Assembly: GCF_036014015.1 (NCBI RefSeq)
Contig: NZ_CP107905.1
Span: 7,068,001 to 7,132,000 of the forward strand
DNA length: 64,000 bases
Direction: 5' to 3'
Origin: Streptomyces sp. NBC_00457
GTDB lineage: Bacteria > Actinomycetota > Actinomycetes > Streptomycetales > Streptomycetaceae
In this document: positions 14,045 to 22,765 of the stretch, in pieces
Layout of the letters: each line of letters starts with the position of its first letter
How positions within the stretch are numbered: position 1 is the stretch's first letter
Notes under the pieces: model-generated
The model's input: the letters and a program-made list of their open reading frames with translations, nothing else
What the model was told of the DNA's origin: nothing
Database searches by the model: none
Position numbers and translations under genes: made by a program

Positions 14045-16633
14045 TTACGCGCCCTCGGCCAGCGCATCGCACGCCTGCCCCCGCAGCCCCCGCGCCAGAT
14101 CGTCCCGCGCCTCCAGCACCAGCCGCCGCAGGGCCGGTGCAGCCGTCTCGTGCGCCGACAGCCAGACATCCGTGGCCGCCAGGGTCTCCTCGGAGTCCTG
14201 CAACCCCGGGAACAGCCCCCGCACCACGTCCATCCCGATCTGGATCGACCGCTCGGACCACACCCGCTCGATGGCCGCGAAGTACTTCTCCGCGTACGGC
14301 GCGATCAACTCCCGTTGCGACGACTGCGCGAACCCCGCGATCGTCGCCTCGACCAGCGCGTTGGACAGCGCGTCGGACTCGACGACCTGCGCCCACGCCT
14401 GCGCCTTGACCGCGGCCGAGGGACGCGCGGCGAGACAGCGGACCTGGTGCCGCTTGCCGGACGCGGTGTCGTCGCGGGCCAGTTCGGCGGCGAGCACCGA
14501 CTCGTCGGCGACCCCGTGCGCGGCGAGGGGTTCCAGGAACGCCCACCGCAGCTCCTGGTCCACCGCCAGGCCCTCGATCGTCTCCGTGCCCTCCAGCAGC
14601 CCCTTCAGCAGCTTCAGATCGCCCTCGGCCGCCGCCACCGTCGCGAAGAACCGCGCCCACGCCAGCTGGTGCTCACTGCCCGGCTCGGCACCCCGCAGCT
14701 CACGCAACGCGCCCTCGGCCAGCAGCCGTTCGCCGACCGGCCGCCACCCCGGCGCCACATAGTGCACCAGCGCCGAGTTCGCCCAGGCGTGCAGCACCTG
14801 GAGCACCCCGATGTCCGACTCACGCCCCGCGAACCGCAGCACGAGCCCGATGAAGTCCCGCGCCGGCAGCAGCGCGTCCCGGGTGAGATTCCACAGCGCC
14901 GACCAGCACAGGGCCCGCGCCAGCGGATCGGTCATCCCGCCGAGACCGTCCTTCAGCGTGGCCAGCGAAGTGTCGTCGAAGCGGATCTTGCAGTACGTCA
15001 GGTCGTCGTCGTTGACCAGGACCAGCTCCGGCGCCTGAGCACCCACCAGCTCCGCCACGACCGTACGCGGCCCGTCGACGTCCACCTCGGCACGCGCGTA
15101 CCGCTCCAGCGCCCCGCCTTCGGAACGCCGGTACAGCCCCACCGCCACCCGGTGCGGCCGCAGCTCCGGGTGCGACTCGGCGGCTTCCTGCAGCACCGCC
15201 AGCTCGTCGATCCGGCCCTCGGCGTCCAGCAGCACCTGCGGAGTCAGCGAGTTCACGCCGGCCGTCTGCAGCCAGGACCGCGCCCACGTCGCCATGTCGC
15301 GTCCGCTGGTCTCCTCCAGCACCGACAGCAGATCACCGAGGCGCGTGTTGCCGTACGCGTTCCGCTTGAAGTAGCGCCGCGCGCCCTCCAGGAACGCGTC
15401 CTGACCGACGTAGGCGACGAGTTGCTTCAGGACCGAAGCCCCCTTCGCGTACGTGATGCCGTCGAAGTTCAGCTTCGCGTCCTGCAGATCACGGATGTCT
15501 GCCGTGACGGGGTGCGTGGAGGGGAGCTGGTCCGCGCGGTACGCCCACGCCTTGCGGCGGTTGGCGAAGGTGATCCAGCCGTCCTGGAAGCGGGTCGCGC
15601 CCACCAGGGCGAAGGCGCCCATGAAGTCGGCGAACGACTCCTTCAGCCACAGGTCGTCCCACCACTCCATGGTGACCAGGTCGCCGAACCACATGTGCGC
15701 CATCTCGTGCAGTACGACGTTCGCGCGGCCCTCGTACGACGCCCGCGTCACCTTGCCCCGGAAGATGAACTCCTCGCGGAAGGTGACCAGTCCCGGGTTC
15801 TCCATCGCGCCGAGGTTGTACTCGGGCACGAACGCCTGGTCGTACTTCCCGAAGGGGTACGGGTAGTCGAAGTGGTCGTGGAAGAAGTCCAGGCCCTGCT
15901 TGGTCACCAGGAACACGTCGTCGGCGTCGAAGTAGGGGGCGAGCCCCTTGCGGCACAGGGCGCCGAGAGGGATGTCCAGCGTCGTACCGTCGGTGAACGT
16001 ACGGGAGTAGGAGTCCGTGACGTAGTGGTACGGGCCCGCCACCACACACGTGATGTACGTCGAGATCGGCTTCGTCTCCGCGAACCGCCAGACCCCGTCC
16101 GCGAGTTCACCGACGCCGTTGCTCCACACCGTCCACTCCTCGGGCGCCCGCACCTCGAAGCGGAACGGGGCCTTGAGGTCCGGCTGCTCGAAATTGGCGA
16201 AAACGCGGCGGGAGTCGGCCGGCTCGTACTGCGTGTAGAGGTAGACCTCGCCGTCCTCGGGGTCGACGAAGCGGTGCAGGCCCTCGCCGGTGCGGGAGTA
16301 GGCGCACTGGGCGTCGACGACGAGTTCGTTGTCGGCGGCGAGGTCCTCCAGGGTGATCCGCGTCCCGTCGAAGACCTCGCTCGGGTCGAGGTCCTTGCCG
16401 TTGAGGGAGAGGGCCGTCACGCTCGGCGCGATCAGGTCCGCGAAGCTGGTCGCGCCGGGCTCGGCGCAGCGGAAGCGGATCGTGGTGACCGAACGGAAGG
16501 TGCGCGGCGCCCCGTCCTCGCCGTCGCCGCCACCGACGGCGGAGCGCACGTCGAGGGACACGTCGTACCCGTCGACGGACAGCAGGGCGGCCCGCTCCCG
16601 GGCCTCGTCGCGGGACAGATTCTCACCGGGCAC
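14045..16633 (-). CDS. pepN: Aminopeptidase N (M1 zinc metallopeptidase)
   Basis: An 862-residue M1-family aminopeptidase that removes N-terminal residues from peptides in the cytoplasm; no signal peptide is present. It has the exopeptidase motif GAMEN (near residue 274), the zinc site HEMAHMWFGD (near 307) with the third ligand Glu in WLKESFADF about 20 residues on, and the long C-terminal ERAP1-like helical domain. Length is normal for the actinobacterial enzyme. The start is GTG at 16633, since GAGGGA sits 9 nt before it; GTG at 16642 directly abuts that motif. A hairpin follows the gene at 13941-13973. Confidence 0.96.
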   Translation of the reverse strand: MPGENLSRDEARERAALLSVDGYDVSLDVRSAVGGGDGEDGAPRTFRSVTTIRFRCAEPGATSFADLIAPSVTALSLNGKDLDPSEVFDGTRITLEDLAADNELVVDAQCAYSRTGEGLHRFVDPEDGEVYLYTQYEPADSRRVFANFEQPDLKAPFRFEVRAPEEWTVWSNGVGELADGVWRFAETKPISTYITCVVAGPYHYVTDSYSRTFTDGTTLDIPLGALCRKGLAPYFDADDVFLVTKQGLDFFHDHFDYPYPFGKYDQAFVPEYNLGAMENPGLVTFREEFIFRGKVTRASYEGRANVVLHEMAHMWFGDLVTMEWWDDLWLKESFADFMGAFALVGATRFQDGWITFANRRKAWAYRADQLPSTHPVTADIRDLQDAKLNFDGITYAKGASVLKQLVAYVGQDAFLEGARRYFKRNAYGNTRLGDLLSVLEETSGRDMATWARSWLQTAGVNSLTPQVLLDAEGRIDELAVLQEAAESHPELRPHRVAVGLYRRSEGGALERYARAEVDVDGPRTVVAELVGAQAPELVLVNDDDLTYCKIRFDDTSLATLKDGLGGMTDPLARALCWSALWNLTRDALLPARDFIGLVLRFAGRESDIGVLQVLHAWANSALVHYVAPGWRPVGERLLAEGALRELRGAEPGSEHQLAWARFFATVAAAEGDLKLLKGLLEGTETIEGLAVDQELRWAFLEPLAAHGVADESVLAAELARDDTASGKRHQVRCLAARPSAAVKAQAWAQVVESDALSNALVEATIAGFAQSSQRELIAPYAEKYFAAIERVWSERSIQIGMDVVRGLFPGLQDSEETLAATDVWLSAHETAAPALRRLVLEARDDLARGLRGQACDALAEGA

Positions 16634-16781
16634 GGGCGGCACTCCCTCGGGGTGTGTTCAGCATGCGGACAGCCCTGATCCTGCCATGTGGCCCTGACCG
16701 GCGGCATCAGGGAATGGCCGGGCGAGCAGGAACGTTCCCCCAGAGGTTCCGCGGAGACCTGCCCGCCTCATGAGGAGAGAC

Positions 16782-17426
16782 ATGTCGGAGAAGACCCCCG
16801 TCGATTTCTGGTTCGACCCGCTGTGCCCCTGGGCCTGGATGACCTCTCGCTGGGTGCTGGAGGTGGAGAAGGTCCGGGACATCGAGGTCCGCTGGCACAT
16901 CATGAGCCTGGCCGTGCTGAACGAGCCGAAGGTGGACGAGCTGCCCGAGGAGTACCGCGAGCTGCTGGAGACCAAGGCCTGGCAGCCGATCCGGGTGGTG
17001 ACCGCGGCCTGGCAGAAGCACGGCTCCGAGATCCTCGGCCCGTTGTACACCGCGCTCGGCACGCGCATCCACAACCAGGGCGAGGGCCCGACCCGCGAGG
17101 CCGTCGTCGGCGCCCTCGCCGACACCGGCCTGCCCGCCGACCTGATCGACTACTTCGACCAGGAGGACTTCGAGTTCGACGCCGAGCTGCGCGCCTCCCA
17201 CAAGGAGGGCATCGACAAGGTCGGCCAGGACGTCGGCACCCCCGTCATCGCCGTGCCCGGCGCCGACGGCAACCAGATCGCCTTCTTCGGCCCGGTCGTC
17301 ACCCCCGCCCCCAAGGGCGAGGACGCCGCCCGCCTCTGGGACGGCACCCTCGCCGTGGCCTCGGTCCCCGGCTTCTACGAGATCAAGCGCACGCGGACGA
17401 AGGGGCCGGACTTCAGCAACCTGTAA
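16782..17426 (+). CDS. Mycothiol-dependent nitroreductase-like DsbA-family protein (Rv2466c-like)
   Basis: A 214-residue thioredoxin/DsbA-fold protein that begins with the signature FDPLCPWAWMTSRW (residues about 11-24), with the single active Cys in CPWAW. This matches the actinobacterial mycothiol-linked nitroreductase Rv2466c, which uses mycothiol as reductant. The helical insertion and a later cis-Pro loop (DVGTPVIAVPGADG, near 148-161) are in place. The protein is cytoplasmic by sequence. ATG 16782 has GGAGAG 3 nt upstream; the ATG at 16770 overlaps that site. It stands alone, divergent from pepN, with no operon partner on the same strand. Confidence 0.87.
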   Translation: MSEKTPVDFWFDPLCPWAWMTSRWVLEVEKVRDIEVRWHIMSLAVLNEPKVDELPEEYRELLETKAWQPIRVVTAAWQKHGSEILGPLYTALGTRIHNQGEGPTREAVVGALADTGLPADLIDYFDQEDFEFDAELRASHKEGIDKVGQDVGTPVIAVPGADGNQIAFFGPVVTPAPKGEDAARLWDGTLAVASVPGFYEIKRTRTKGPDFSNL

Positions 17427-17446
17427 GCCTTGTAGGTCTGTAGGGA

Positions 17447-17641
17447 TCACTCGGGGAAGTTGCCCCCGTCGTCCCACTTGAGTTTCCGCTGGAAGCGTCT
17501 GCAGCCGTCGCGGGCGCACCGGATGTAGGCCTCCGGCGGAAACTCCTTCTTCTGCTGCCGGACGATCTCCTTCTCCGCGTCGTTGAGCTCGCGGAACTCC
17601 TGGAGCGGGCCGCCGCCGCAGTTCGGGCACCGTTTGAACAT
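17447..17641 (-). CDS. Small zinc-ribbon protein (64 residues)
   Basis: This small protein begins MFKRCPNCGGGPLQEF and ends in a second Cys pair, RCARDGCRRFQRKLKW, so it has a CxxC...CxxxxC zinc-ribbon pattern. Its start codon shares one base with the stop of the upstream FGGY kinase (TGATG), so translation is coupled and it belongs to that operon. No function is known; it could be a regulator, a nucleic-acid-binding protein or a partner of the kinase. Confidence 0.75.
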   Translation of the reverse strand: MFKRCPNCGGGPLQEFRELNDAEKEIVRQQKKEFPPEAYIRCARDGCRRFQRKLKWDDGGNFPE

Positions 17642-19086
17642 CAGGCGGTCCGCCCCGCGGTGCCGGCCGCGGCCCGCGCCTGCGCCAGCCGGACCAGGTG
17701 GTCCCGATACCCCTGCGCGTAGTACGCGGCCCGCCCCGCGTCCGGCTCGACGACCTCCGTCGGCTTCGTCCACACCCCCTCGTCCAGCGCGACCCCGTAC
17801 CGCTCGGCCGCCGCCAGCACCGCGCCCCGCGCCCCCACCTCGCCCTCGACCACCCGCAGCGGCCGGCCCAGCACATCGGCGAGCAGCCGCATCCAGGCAT
17901 GGCTGCGGGTCCCGCCCCCGCACACCGCGAGCGACCCCGTCAGGCCCGCCGCCTCCAGACAGTGCCGGGCGGCATAGCCGATACCCTCACAGGTCGCCCG
18001 GACCAGGTCGCCACGGGTCGACTCCAGGCTGACGCCGGTGAGTTCGGCGCGCAGCCCGGGCTCGACGAAGGGCGCGCGCTCGCCCGAGGGAGCGAAGTAC
18101 GGCAGGACGCGGACGCCGTGCGCACCGGGCGGCGTGTCGGTCAGCAGGGAGTCCACCTCCTCATGGGCGACGCCCGTCGTCGACAGCACCCAGTCCAGCG
18201 CCGCCGTCCCGACCATCGCCGGCATCGCACGCAGCCAGTGGCCGGGCCGGTCGGTGGAGATGTACAGCCCGGCCGGCTCACCGGTCAGGTCCAGGTCGGT
18301 CGTCGCGACGAGGGCGGCGAGGCATGTGCCCACGATCAGCAGACCGTCGCCCGGGGAGGTGACGCCGGCGCCGAGCGCGCTGGCGGGGAGGTCGTACGGG
18401 CCGTTCGCGAGCGGAGTCCCGGCCGGCAGCCCCTCGCCGCGTGCCTCAGCCGTGGCCACTGGGTCGCTGATGGGGGCGAGCAGGCCCCGGCGGTGGGTGA
18501 GACCGAGCAGTTCCACGACCCGGTTGTCGTACGACCGCGACCTCGGGTCCAGGAACGGCATCGACGCGTCCGACACGTCCGTCGTGGCGCGTGCTGCTCC
18601 CGTCAGCCGCTGGAACACCATGTCCTTGCAGTACACGGTCGCCTTCGCGGCGTCGAGTGACTTCGGCTCGTGCGCGTCCAGCCAGGCGAGCAGCGGGCCC
18701 GGACAGCCGGGGAACATCGCGTTGCCGGTGCGCCGGAACACCGTCTCGAAGGTGCCGTCCGCCTGCCACCGGTCGAGCAGTTCATGCGCGCGGCCGTCCA
18801 TCCAGGAGGCGGCGGGGCGGATGGGGCGTCCTGAGTCGTCGATGAGCCATACTCCGTCGCCCTGGCCGGTGAGGCCTGCCAGTTCGATGGGTTCGTGCGG
18901 CAAGCGGGCGGTCAGTGCGCCGAGCACGGTGATCACCGCTGTGTATACCTCGTCCATGTCCTGCTCGACGTGACCGCTGTGCAGGGAGAGGCGTACGGGG
19001 CGTGCTTCTACGGCGAGTTGACGGCCTGTGGAGTCGAAAGCTGCGGCCTTCACCATGGACGTGCCTACATCCATCCCGATGTACAC
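17641..19086 (-). CDS. FGGY-family carbohydrate kinase (first of two)
   Basis: A 481-residue ATP-dependent sugar/polyol kinase. The N-terminal domain has the phosphate-1 loop YIGMDVGTSMVKAAAFD and GLTGQGDGVWL. The C-terminal domain has the FGGY adenosine-type motif CGGGTRSHAWMRLLADVLG (near residues 405-425) and GARGAVLAA. It is closest in pattern to xylulokinase/L-xylulose- or erythritol-type kinases, but the substrate is not assignable. GTG 19086 is taken as start; AAGGAGG lies 11 nt upstream and the phosphate loop begins 3 residues later. It shares its strand with the dehydrogenase and DeoR genes upstream and overlaps the zinc-ribbon gene downstream. Confidence 0.9.
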   Translation of the reverse strand: MYIGMDVGTSMVKAAAFDSTGRQLAVEARPVRLSLHSGHVEQDMDEVYTAVITVLGALTARLPHEPIELAGLTGQGDGVWLIDDSGRPIRPAASWMDGRAHELLDRWQADGTFETVFRRTGNAMFPGCPGPLLAWLDAHEPKSLDAAKATVYCKDMVFQRLTGAARATTDVSDASMPFLDPRSRSYDNRVVELLGLTHRRGLLAPISDPVATAEARGEGLPAGTPLANGPYDLPASALGAGVTSPGDGLLIVGTCLAALVATTDLDLTGEPAGLYISTDRPGHWLRAMPAMVGTAALDWVLSTTGVAHEEVDSLLTDTPPGAHGVRVLPYFAPSGERAPFVEPGLRAELTGVSLESTRGDLVRATCEGIGYAARHCLEAAGLTGSLAVCGGGTRSHAWMRLLADVLGRPLRVVEGEVGARGAVLAAAERYGVALDEGVWTKPTEVVEPDAGRAAYYAQGYRDHLVRLAQARAAAGTAGRTA

Positions 19087-19155
19087 GGCGTCACCATCCT
19101 CCTTTTTCTCTTCCGTGCTGAATTTCTGGGTCGGTCGCCTCCGGGGGCGCTCACT

Positions 19156-19260
19156 GCCGGTGTCGAGACGGCGATCGTGCTCGACGCTTCGCGCCTCCGC
19201 GCTCCCCCACTCTCGGCTTCGCTCGAGCGGGAGGTGCCCCCATGCCGTCTCGACACCGGC
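19156..19260. repeat. Imperfect inverted repeat between dehydrogenase and kinase genes
   Basis: GCCGGTGTCGAGACGGC (19156-19172) is exactly complementary to 19244-19260, with GGGGGCGC/GCGCCCC extending the stem after a bulge. The interior holds a CTCGAGCGGGAGGTGCCCCC-type motif often seen in Streptomyces intergenic repeats. It fills most of the 19087-19318 gap and could attenuate transcription between two genes of the same strand. No gene is seen in this gap. Confidence 0.7.
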
Positions 19261-19318
19261 GCGCCCCCTGCGGCTCCCTCCCGGCCGGCGCGTGGGGACG
19301 GTGCGCGTTGGTGGGCCC

Positions 19319-20359
19319 TTACCGCAAGCTGTGGGCCAGGGGTTCTCCACGTGCCCAGCGTCCTACCTCGCCGGCTGCTATGGACGCCGCCTTCTCTGCT
19401 GTCGCCCGGCTCGCTCCGCCCAAGTGCGGGGTCAGTACGACGCGTTCGGTGAGGCCCAGCAGGCGCGAGTCGGCGGGGAGTGGCTCCCGTTCGTACGTGT
19501 CCAGGGCCGCCGCCGACAGGTGTCCGCTCTCCAGCGCGTCGCAGAGGGCGTCCTCGTCCAGGAGGGGGCCGCGGGCCGCGTTCACTACGACCGCGCCGGG
19601 CGGGAGGAGCGCCAGTTCGCGGGCGCCGATGAGGCCGCGGGTCTCGGGGGTGAGGCGGGCGTGGAGGGTGATCACCTGGGAGCGGGTGAGCAGCTCGTCC
19701 AGGGACGACAGCCGCAGTCCGTGGATCTCACCGTGGACGTAGGGGTCGTAGACCATGACCCTGGCGCCGAAGGCGCACAGGACGCGGGCCACCCGGCTGC
19801 CGACCGCTCCGTAGCCGACGAGCCCGACGGGCAGGTCCTCCAGTTCCAGGCCGCTGTGCTCGTACGTGTAATAGGTCGCCCCCTGCCAACTCCCTTGCCG
19901 GGCAAGGAGGTCATGGGCCTGCGGGATACGACGCAGGGCGGCCAGCATCAGGGCGACGGTGAACTCGGCGGTGGCGGCGGCGTTGCGGCCGGGTGAGAAA
20001 CACACCCGTACGTCACGGGATTTGGCCGCTTCCAGGTTGACGTTGACCGGGCCGCCGCGGCAGACGACGACCAGGCGGAGGGAGGGGGAGGCGTCGAGGA
20101 CGCGTTCGGTGACCGGGGCCATCTGTGTCACCAGCACCTCGCGGTCGTCCGACAGGGCCTCGATCAGTTCGTCTTCCGCGTCGCTCGCCTCCGTCACCTC
20201 GGCTACCGGGCCGAAGGGTTCCAGGGGCCAGCCGAGGGTCAACTCCCTTACGTCCACGTCGCACTGGTGGTCGCGTAGTTCCTGGCCCACCGCCGACGTG
20301 ATCAGCGACGGCAGTACGAAGTGATCCCCGGCGGCGAGGACCCGTAGCGTTCCGTTCAT
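19319..20359 (-). CDS. D-2-hydroxyacid dehydrogenase-family NAD-dependent oxidoreductase
   Basis: A 346-residue D-isomer-specific 2-hydroxyacid dehydrogenase. The NAD-binding domain begins near residue 180 with LPVGLVGYGAVGSRVARVLCAFG. The catalytic positions are Arg in NAARGPLLDEDAL, Glu in DTYEREPL and His in LTPHLGG. The N-terminal substrate domain is longer and less conserved than in phosphoglycerate dehydrogenase. It probably interconverts a 2-keto and 2-hydroxy acid from the sugar or polyol handled by the neighbouring kinases; the substrate is unknown. GGGAG lies about 10 nt before the ATG. It follows the DeoR gene by 24 nt, so the two are almost surely one transcript. Confidence 0.88.
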   Translation of the reverse strand: MNGTLRVLAAGDHFVLPSLITSAVGQELRDHQCDVDVRELTLGWPLEPFGPVAEVTEASDAEDELIEALSDDREVLVTQMAPVTERVLDASPSLRLVVVCRGGPVNVNLEAAKSRDVRVCFSPGRNAAATAEFTVALMLAALRRIPQAHDLLARQGSWQGATYYTYEHSGLELEDLPVGLVGYGAVGSRVARVLCAFGARVMVYDPYVHGEIHGLRLSSLDELLTRSQVITLHARLTPETRGLIGARELALLPPGAVVVNAARGPLLDEDALCDALESGHLSAAALDTYEREPLPADSRLLGLTERVVLTPHLGGASRATAEKAASIAAGEVGRWARGEPLAHSLR

Positions 20360-20383
20360 CGCAGTGCGTCTCCCGTCTCGGCG

Positions 20384-21178
20384 TCATGACGTCGGCGTCG
20401 CGCAGACCTCGTAACGGACCTTGTGCTCGTCCAGGTCCCGCAGCGCCTCGGCCGACGCCCCGTCGTCGACGAGGAGCAGATCGAAGCGGGAGAGCGGGGC
20501 GACCCGGTGCAGGGCGACCCGGGCGAGCTTGGTGTGGTCGATCAGCAGGACGTTCCGCGCGGCCGAGTCGAGCATCGCCCGCTTCACGGACACGATGTGC
20601 TGCTCCTGGTGGTAGGCGTAACCCCCGTGCACGGCCGACGTGGACGCGAAGCAGACGTCGACGCGGAGCGACTGCACCGCCTCCACGCAGGACACGCCGA
20701 GGAAGGAGGAGTGCAGCGGATCGTAGTCGCCGCCGAGGGCCATCAGGTGGATGCCGCGCTGGTCGGAGAGGAGGTTGATCGCCTCCAGGAAGTTGGTGAC
20801 GACCGTGAGGGGAGTGACCTCGCCGAGGCGGAGTCTGCGGGCTATCTCCAGGGTGGAGGTGGAGTCGTCGAGCATGATCGCCATGCCGGGCTCTATCGAC
20901 TTCATCGCGTGCCCTGCGATCGCGGCCTTCTCCGCCCGCATGGTCTTCAGCCGGTACTGCACGTTCGACTCGAACACCCCGGACGGCTGCGCCGTCACGC
21001 CACCTCTGAACTTCCGTACGATCCCCTGCCGTTCGAGTTCGTCGAGGTCCCGGTGGATGGTCATCAGGCTGACCCCGAAGCGCTCGGCCAGCTCGGCGGC
21101 GGTCGCCGAGCCGTCGGCCAGGACCTGCTCCGCCATGGCGGCCTGGCGGGCCGCGGGCCCCTGCTGTGCGTTGCTCAT
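20384..21178 (-). CDS. DeoR/GlpR-family sugar-responsive regulator
   Basis: A 264-residue DeoR-type repressor. The helix-turn-helix is at residues about 24-55 (ATAAELAERFGVSLMTIHRD). The C-terminal DeoR sensor domain, an isomerase-like fold, carries IMLDDSTSTLEIA and later SVKRAMLDSAARNVLLIDHTK. Such proteins sense phosphorylated sugars. It leads a minus-strand operon with the dehydrogenase and probably the first kinase, and is divergent from the second kinase at 21307, so it may control both arms. The effector is likely a product of one of the kinases, which is inference. Confidence 0.9.
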   Translation of the reverse strand: MSNAQQGPAARQAAMAEQVLADGSATAAELAERFGVSLMTIHRDLDELERQGIVRKFRGGVTAQPSGVFESNVQYRLKTMRAEKAAIAGHAMKSIEPGMAIMLDDSTSTLEIARRLRLGEVTPLTVVTNFLEAINLLSDQRGIHLMALGGDYDPLHSSFLGVSCVEAVQSLRVDVCFASTSAVHGGYAYHQEQHIVSVKRAMLDSAARNVLLIDHTKLARVALHRVAPLSRFDLLLVDDGASAEALRDLDEHKVRYEVCATPTS

Positions 21179-21192
21179 CGTGGGTCCAACAC

Positions 21193-21203
21193 GTCGAATC
21201 GAC
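21193..21203. promoter_or_regulatory. Candidate DeoR operator
   Basis: The odd-length palindrome GTCGA-A-TCGAC lies 15 bp before the DeoR start, within the 128-bp divergent region. Position suits control of both operons. There is no independent consensus, so this is tentative. Confidence 0.35.
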
Positions 21204-21306
21204 TCGTTAACAGAGGGTGGAACGGCGAAAGGGGGGCGTCAATCCCTCGCGCAGGTGGAAACCTCGGTGCAGAGTGAGAAGTTCACGGCCAGGTGTGGGA
21301 GGTCCG

Positions 21307-22740
21307 ATGGAGTCATGGCTCGGGATCGACCTGGGGACGCAGGGCGTCCGGGCGCTGCTCGTCACCGCGGACGGCACGGTCCTGGGCAGGGGTACGGCCC
21401 CGCTGACCGGTCGGCGTGACGGCGTACGGCACGAGCAGGACCCGGGGGAGTGGTGGGACGCGGTGTGCGCGGCGTCCCAGGCCGCGCTGCCCCGGCACGC
21501 GTCGGTGCGCGGGGTCGCGGTGTGCGGGACGTCCGGGACGGTACTGCTGACCGACATCTCGGGGGAGCCGATCAGCCCGGCCCTGATGTACGACGACGGG
21601 CGGGCGGGGGAGCAGGGAGTCAAGGCCCGGGCGGCGGGGCTGTCGGTGCAGGACACCTGGGCACTGCCGAAGGCACGGTGGCTGGCGGAGACGTACGGGC
21701 CCGGACGGCTCACCCATCAGCCCGACGTGATCACCGCACGGCTCGTGGGTCGGCGGGTGCCGGCCGACTCGAGTCATGCGCTGAAGACGGCGTACGACGT
21801 GGGGCGCGACGCCTGGCCGGACATCCTCGGCCTGCCGGACGGGGCGCTGCCGGACGTCGTACCGCCCGGCACCCGGCTCGGCGAGGTCTGCGTGGCCGCC
21901 GCCGAGGCCACCGGCATCCCCGCCGGCACCCCGGTCATCGCCGGGATGACCGACGGCTGCGCGGCCCAGATCGCCTCCGGCGCGCTGCGCGAGGGCTCCT
22001 GGAACTCGGTGCTCGGCACGACGCTGGTGCTGAAAGGCGCCACCTCGCACCCCGTCCGGGACCCGGCCGGCGTCGTCTACAACCACCGTGCGCCGGACGG
22101 GGGCTGGCTGCCCGGCGGGGCGTCCAGCGTCGGCGCGGGCGTGCTCACCGCCGCGTTCTCTGGTGCCGACCCGGCCGCCATGGACGCACAGGCGGCGGCC
22201 TTCGAACCGTCCGGTGCGGTGACCTACCCGCTGGCGTCGCCCGGCGAACGCTTCCCGTTCCTGGCGCCGGACGCCACCGCCGTCCTCCTCGGCGAACCCA
22301 GCTGCGACGCCGATCTGTGGGCCGCGCTGCTCCAGGGCGTCGCCTTCACCGAGCGCCTCTGCCTGGACTACCTGCACCACCTGGGCGCCCCGCTCGACGG
22401 CACCCTCACCTTCACCGGGGGCGCCGCCCGCAGCCCGTACTGGAACCAGCTCCGCGCCGACGTCCTGGGCCGCACGGCCCGCGTACCGGAACAGACGGAA
22501 CCGGCCCTGGGCATGGCCGCGCTGGCGGCGTACGGCACCGGAGGCGGCCCCTCGCTCGCCGACACAGCCGAACGCATGGTCCACATCCGCACCCTCGTCG
22601 ACCCCCGCCCCGACCGCACGGTCCTCTTCGCCGAACCGTACGCCCGGCTCATCGACGAACTGGAAGCCCGCGGCTGGCTGCCGACGCAGGTCGCGGCCCA
22701 CGCCCGCGCCCGCCTCACGATGGATACGGCCGAACCATGA
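21307..22740 (+). CDS. FGGY-family carbohydrate kinase (second of two)
   Basis: A 477-residue FGGY kinase with N-terminal WLGIDLGTQGVRALLVTADG, the HEQDPGEWW motif typical of xylulokinase-like members, AGMTDGCAAQIASG in the hinge and FTGGAARSPYWNQLRADVLG near the C-terminus. It differs clearly from the first kinase, so the two probably act on different substrates or different steps. GGGAGG lies 5 nt before ATG. It is divergent from the DeoR gene. Near the 3' end a 29-bp imperfect tandem duplication (22714-22770) repeats the last codons and leads into the phosphatase start. Confidence 0.9.
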   Translation: MESWLGIDLGTQGVRALLVTADGTVLGRGTAPLTGRRDGVRHEQDPGEWWDAVCAASQAALPRHASVRGVAVCGTSGTVLLTDISGEPISPALMYDDGRAGEQGVKARAAGLSVQDTWALPKARWLAETYGPGRLTHQPDVITARLVGRRVPADSSHALKTAYDVGRDAWPDILGLPDGALPDVVPPGTRLGEVCVAAAEATGIPAGTPVIAGMTDGCAAQIASGALREGSWNSVLGTTLVLKGATSHPVRDPAGVVYNHRAPDGGWLPGGASSVGAGVLTAAFSGADPAAMDAQAAAFEPSGAVTYPLASPGERFPFLAPDATAVLLGEPSCDADLWAALLQGVAFTERLCLDYLHHLGAPLDGTLTFTGGAARSPYWNQLRADVLGRTARVPEQTEPALGMAALAAYGTGGGPSLADTAERMVHIRTLVDPRPDRTVLFAEPYARLIDELEARGWLPTQVAAHARARLTMDTAEP

Positions 22741-22765
22741 CGCTCACCATGGATACTGCCGGAGC

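Noticed and set aside
13922..16678. A 918-codon plus-strand ORF antisense to pepN
   Set aside because: The minus-strand frame has GAMEN and HExxH motifs. The plus-strand product is low-complexity and meaningless.
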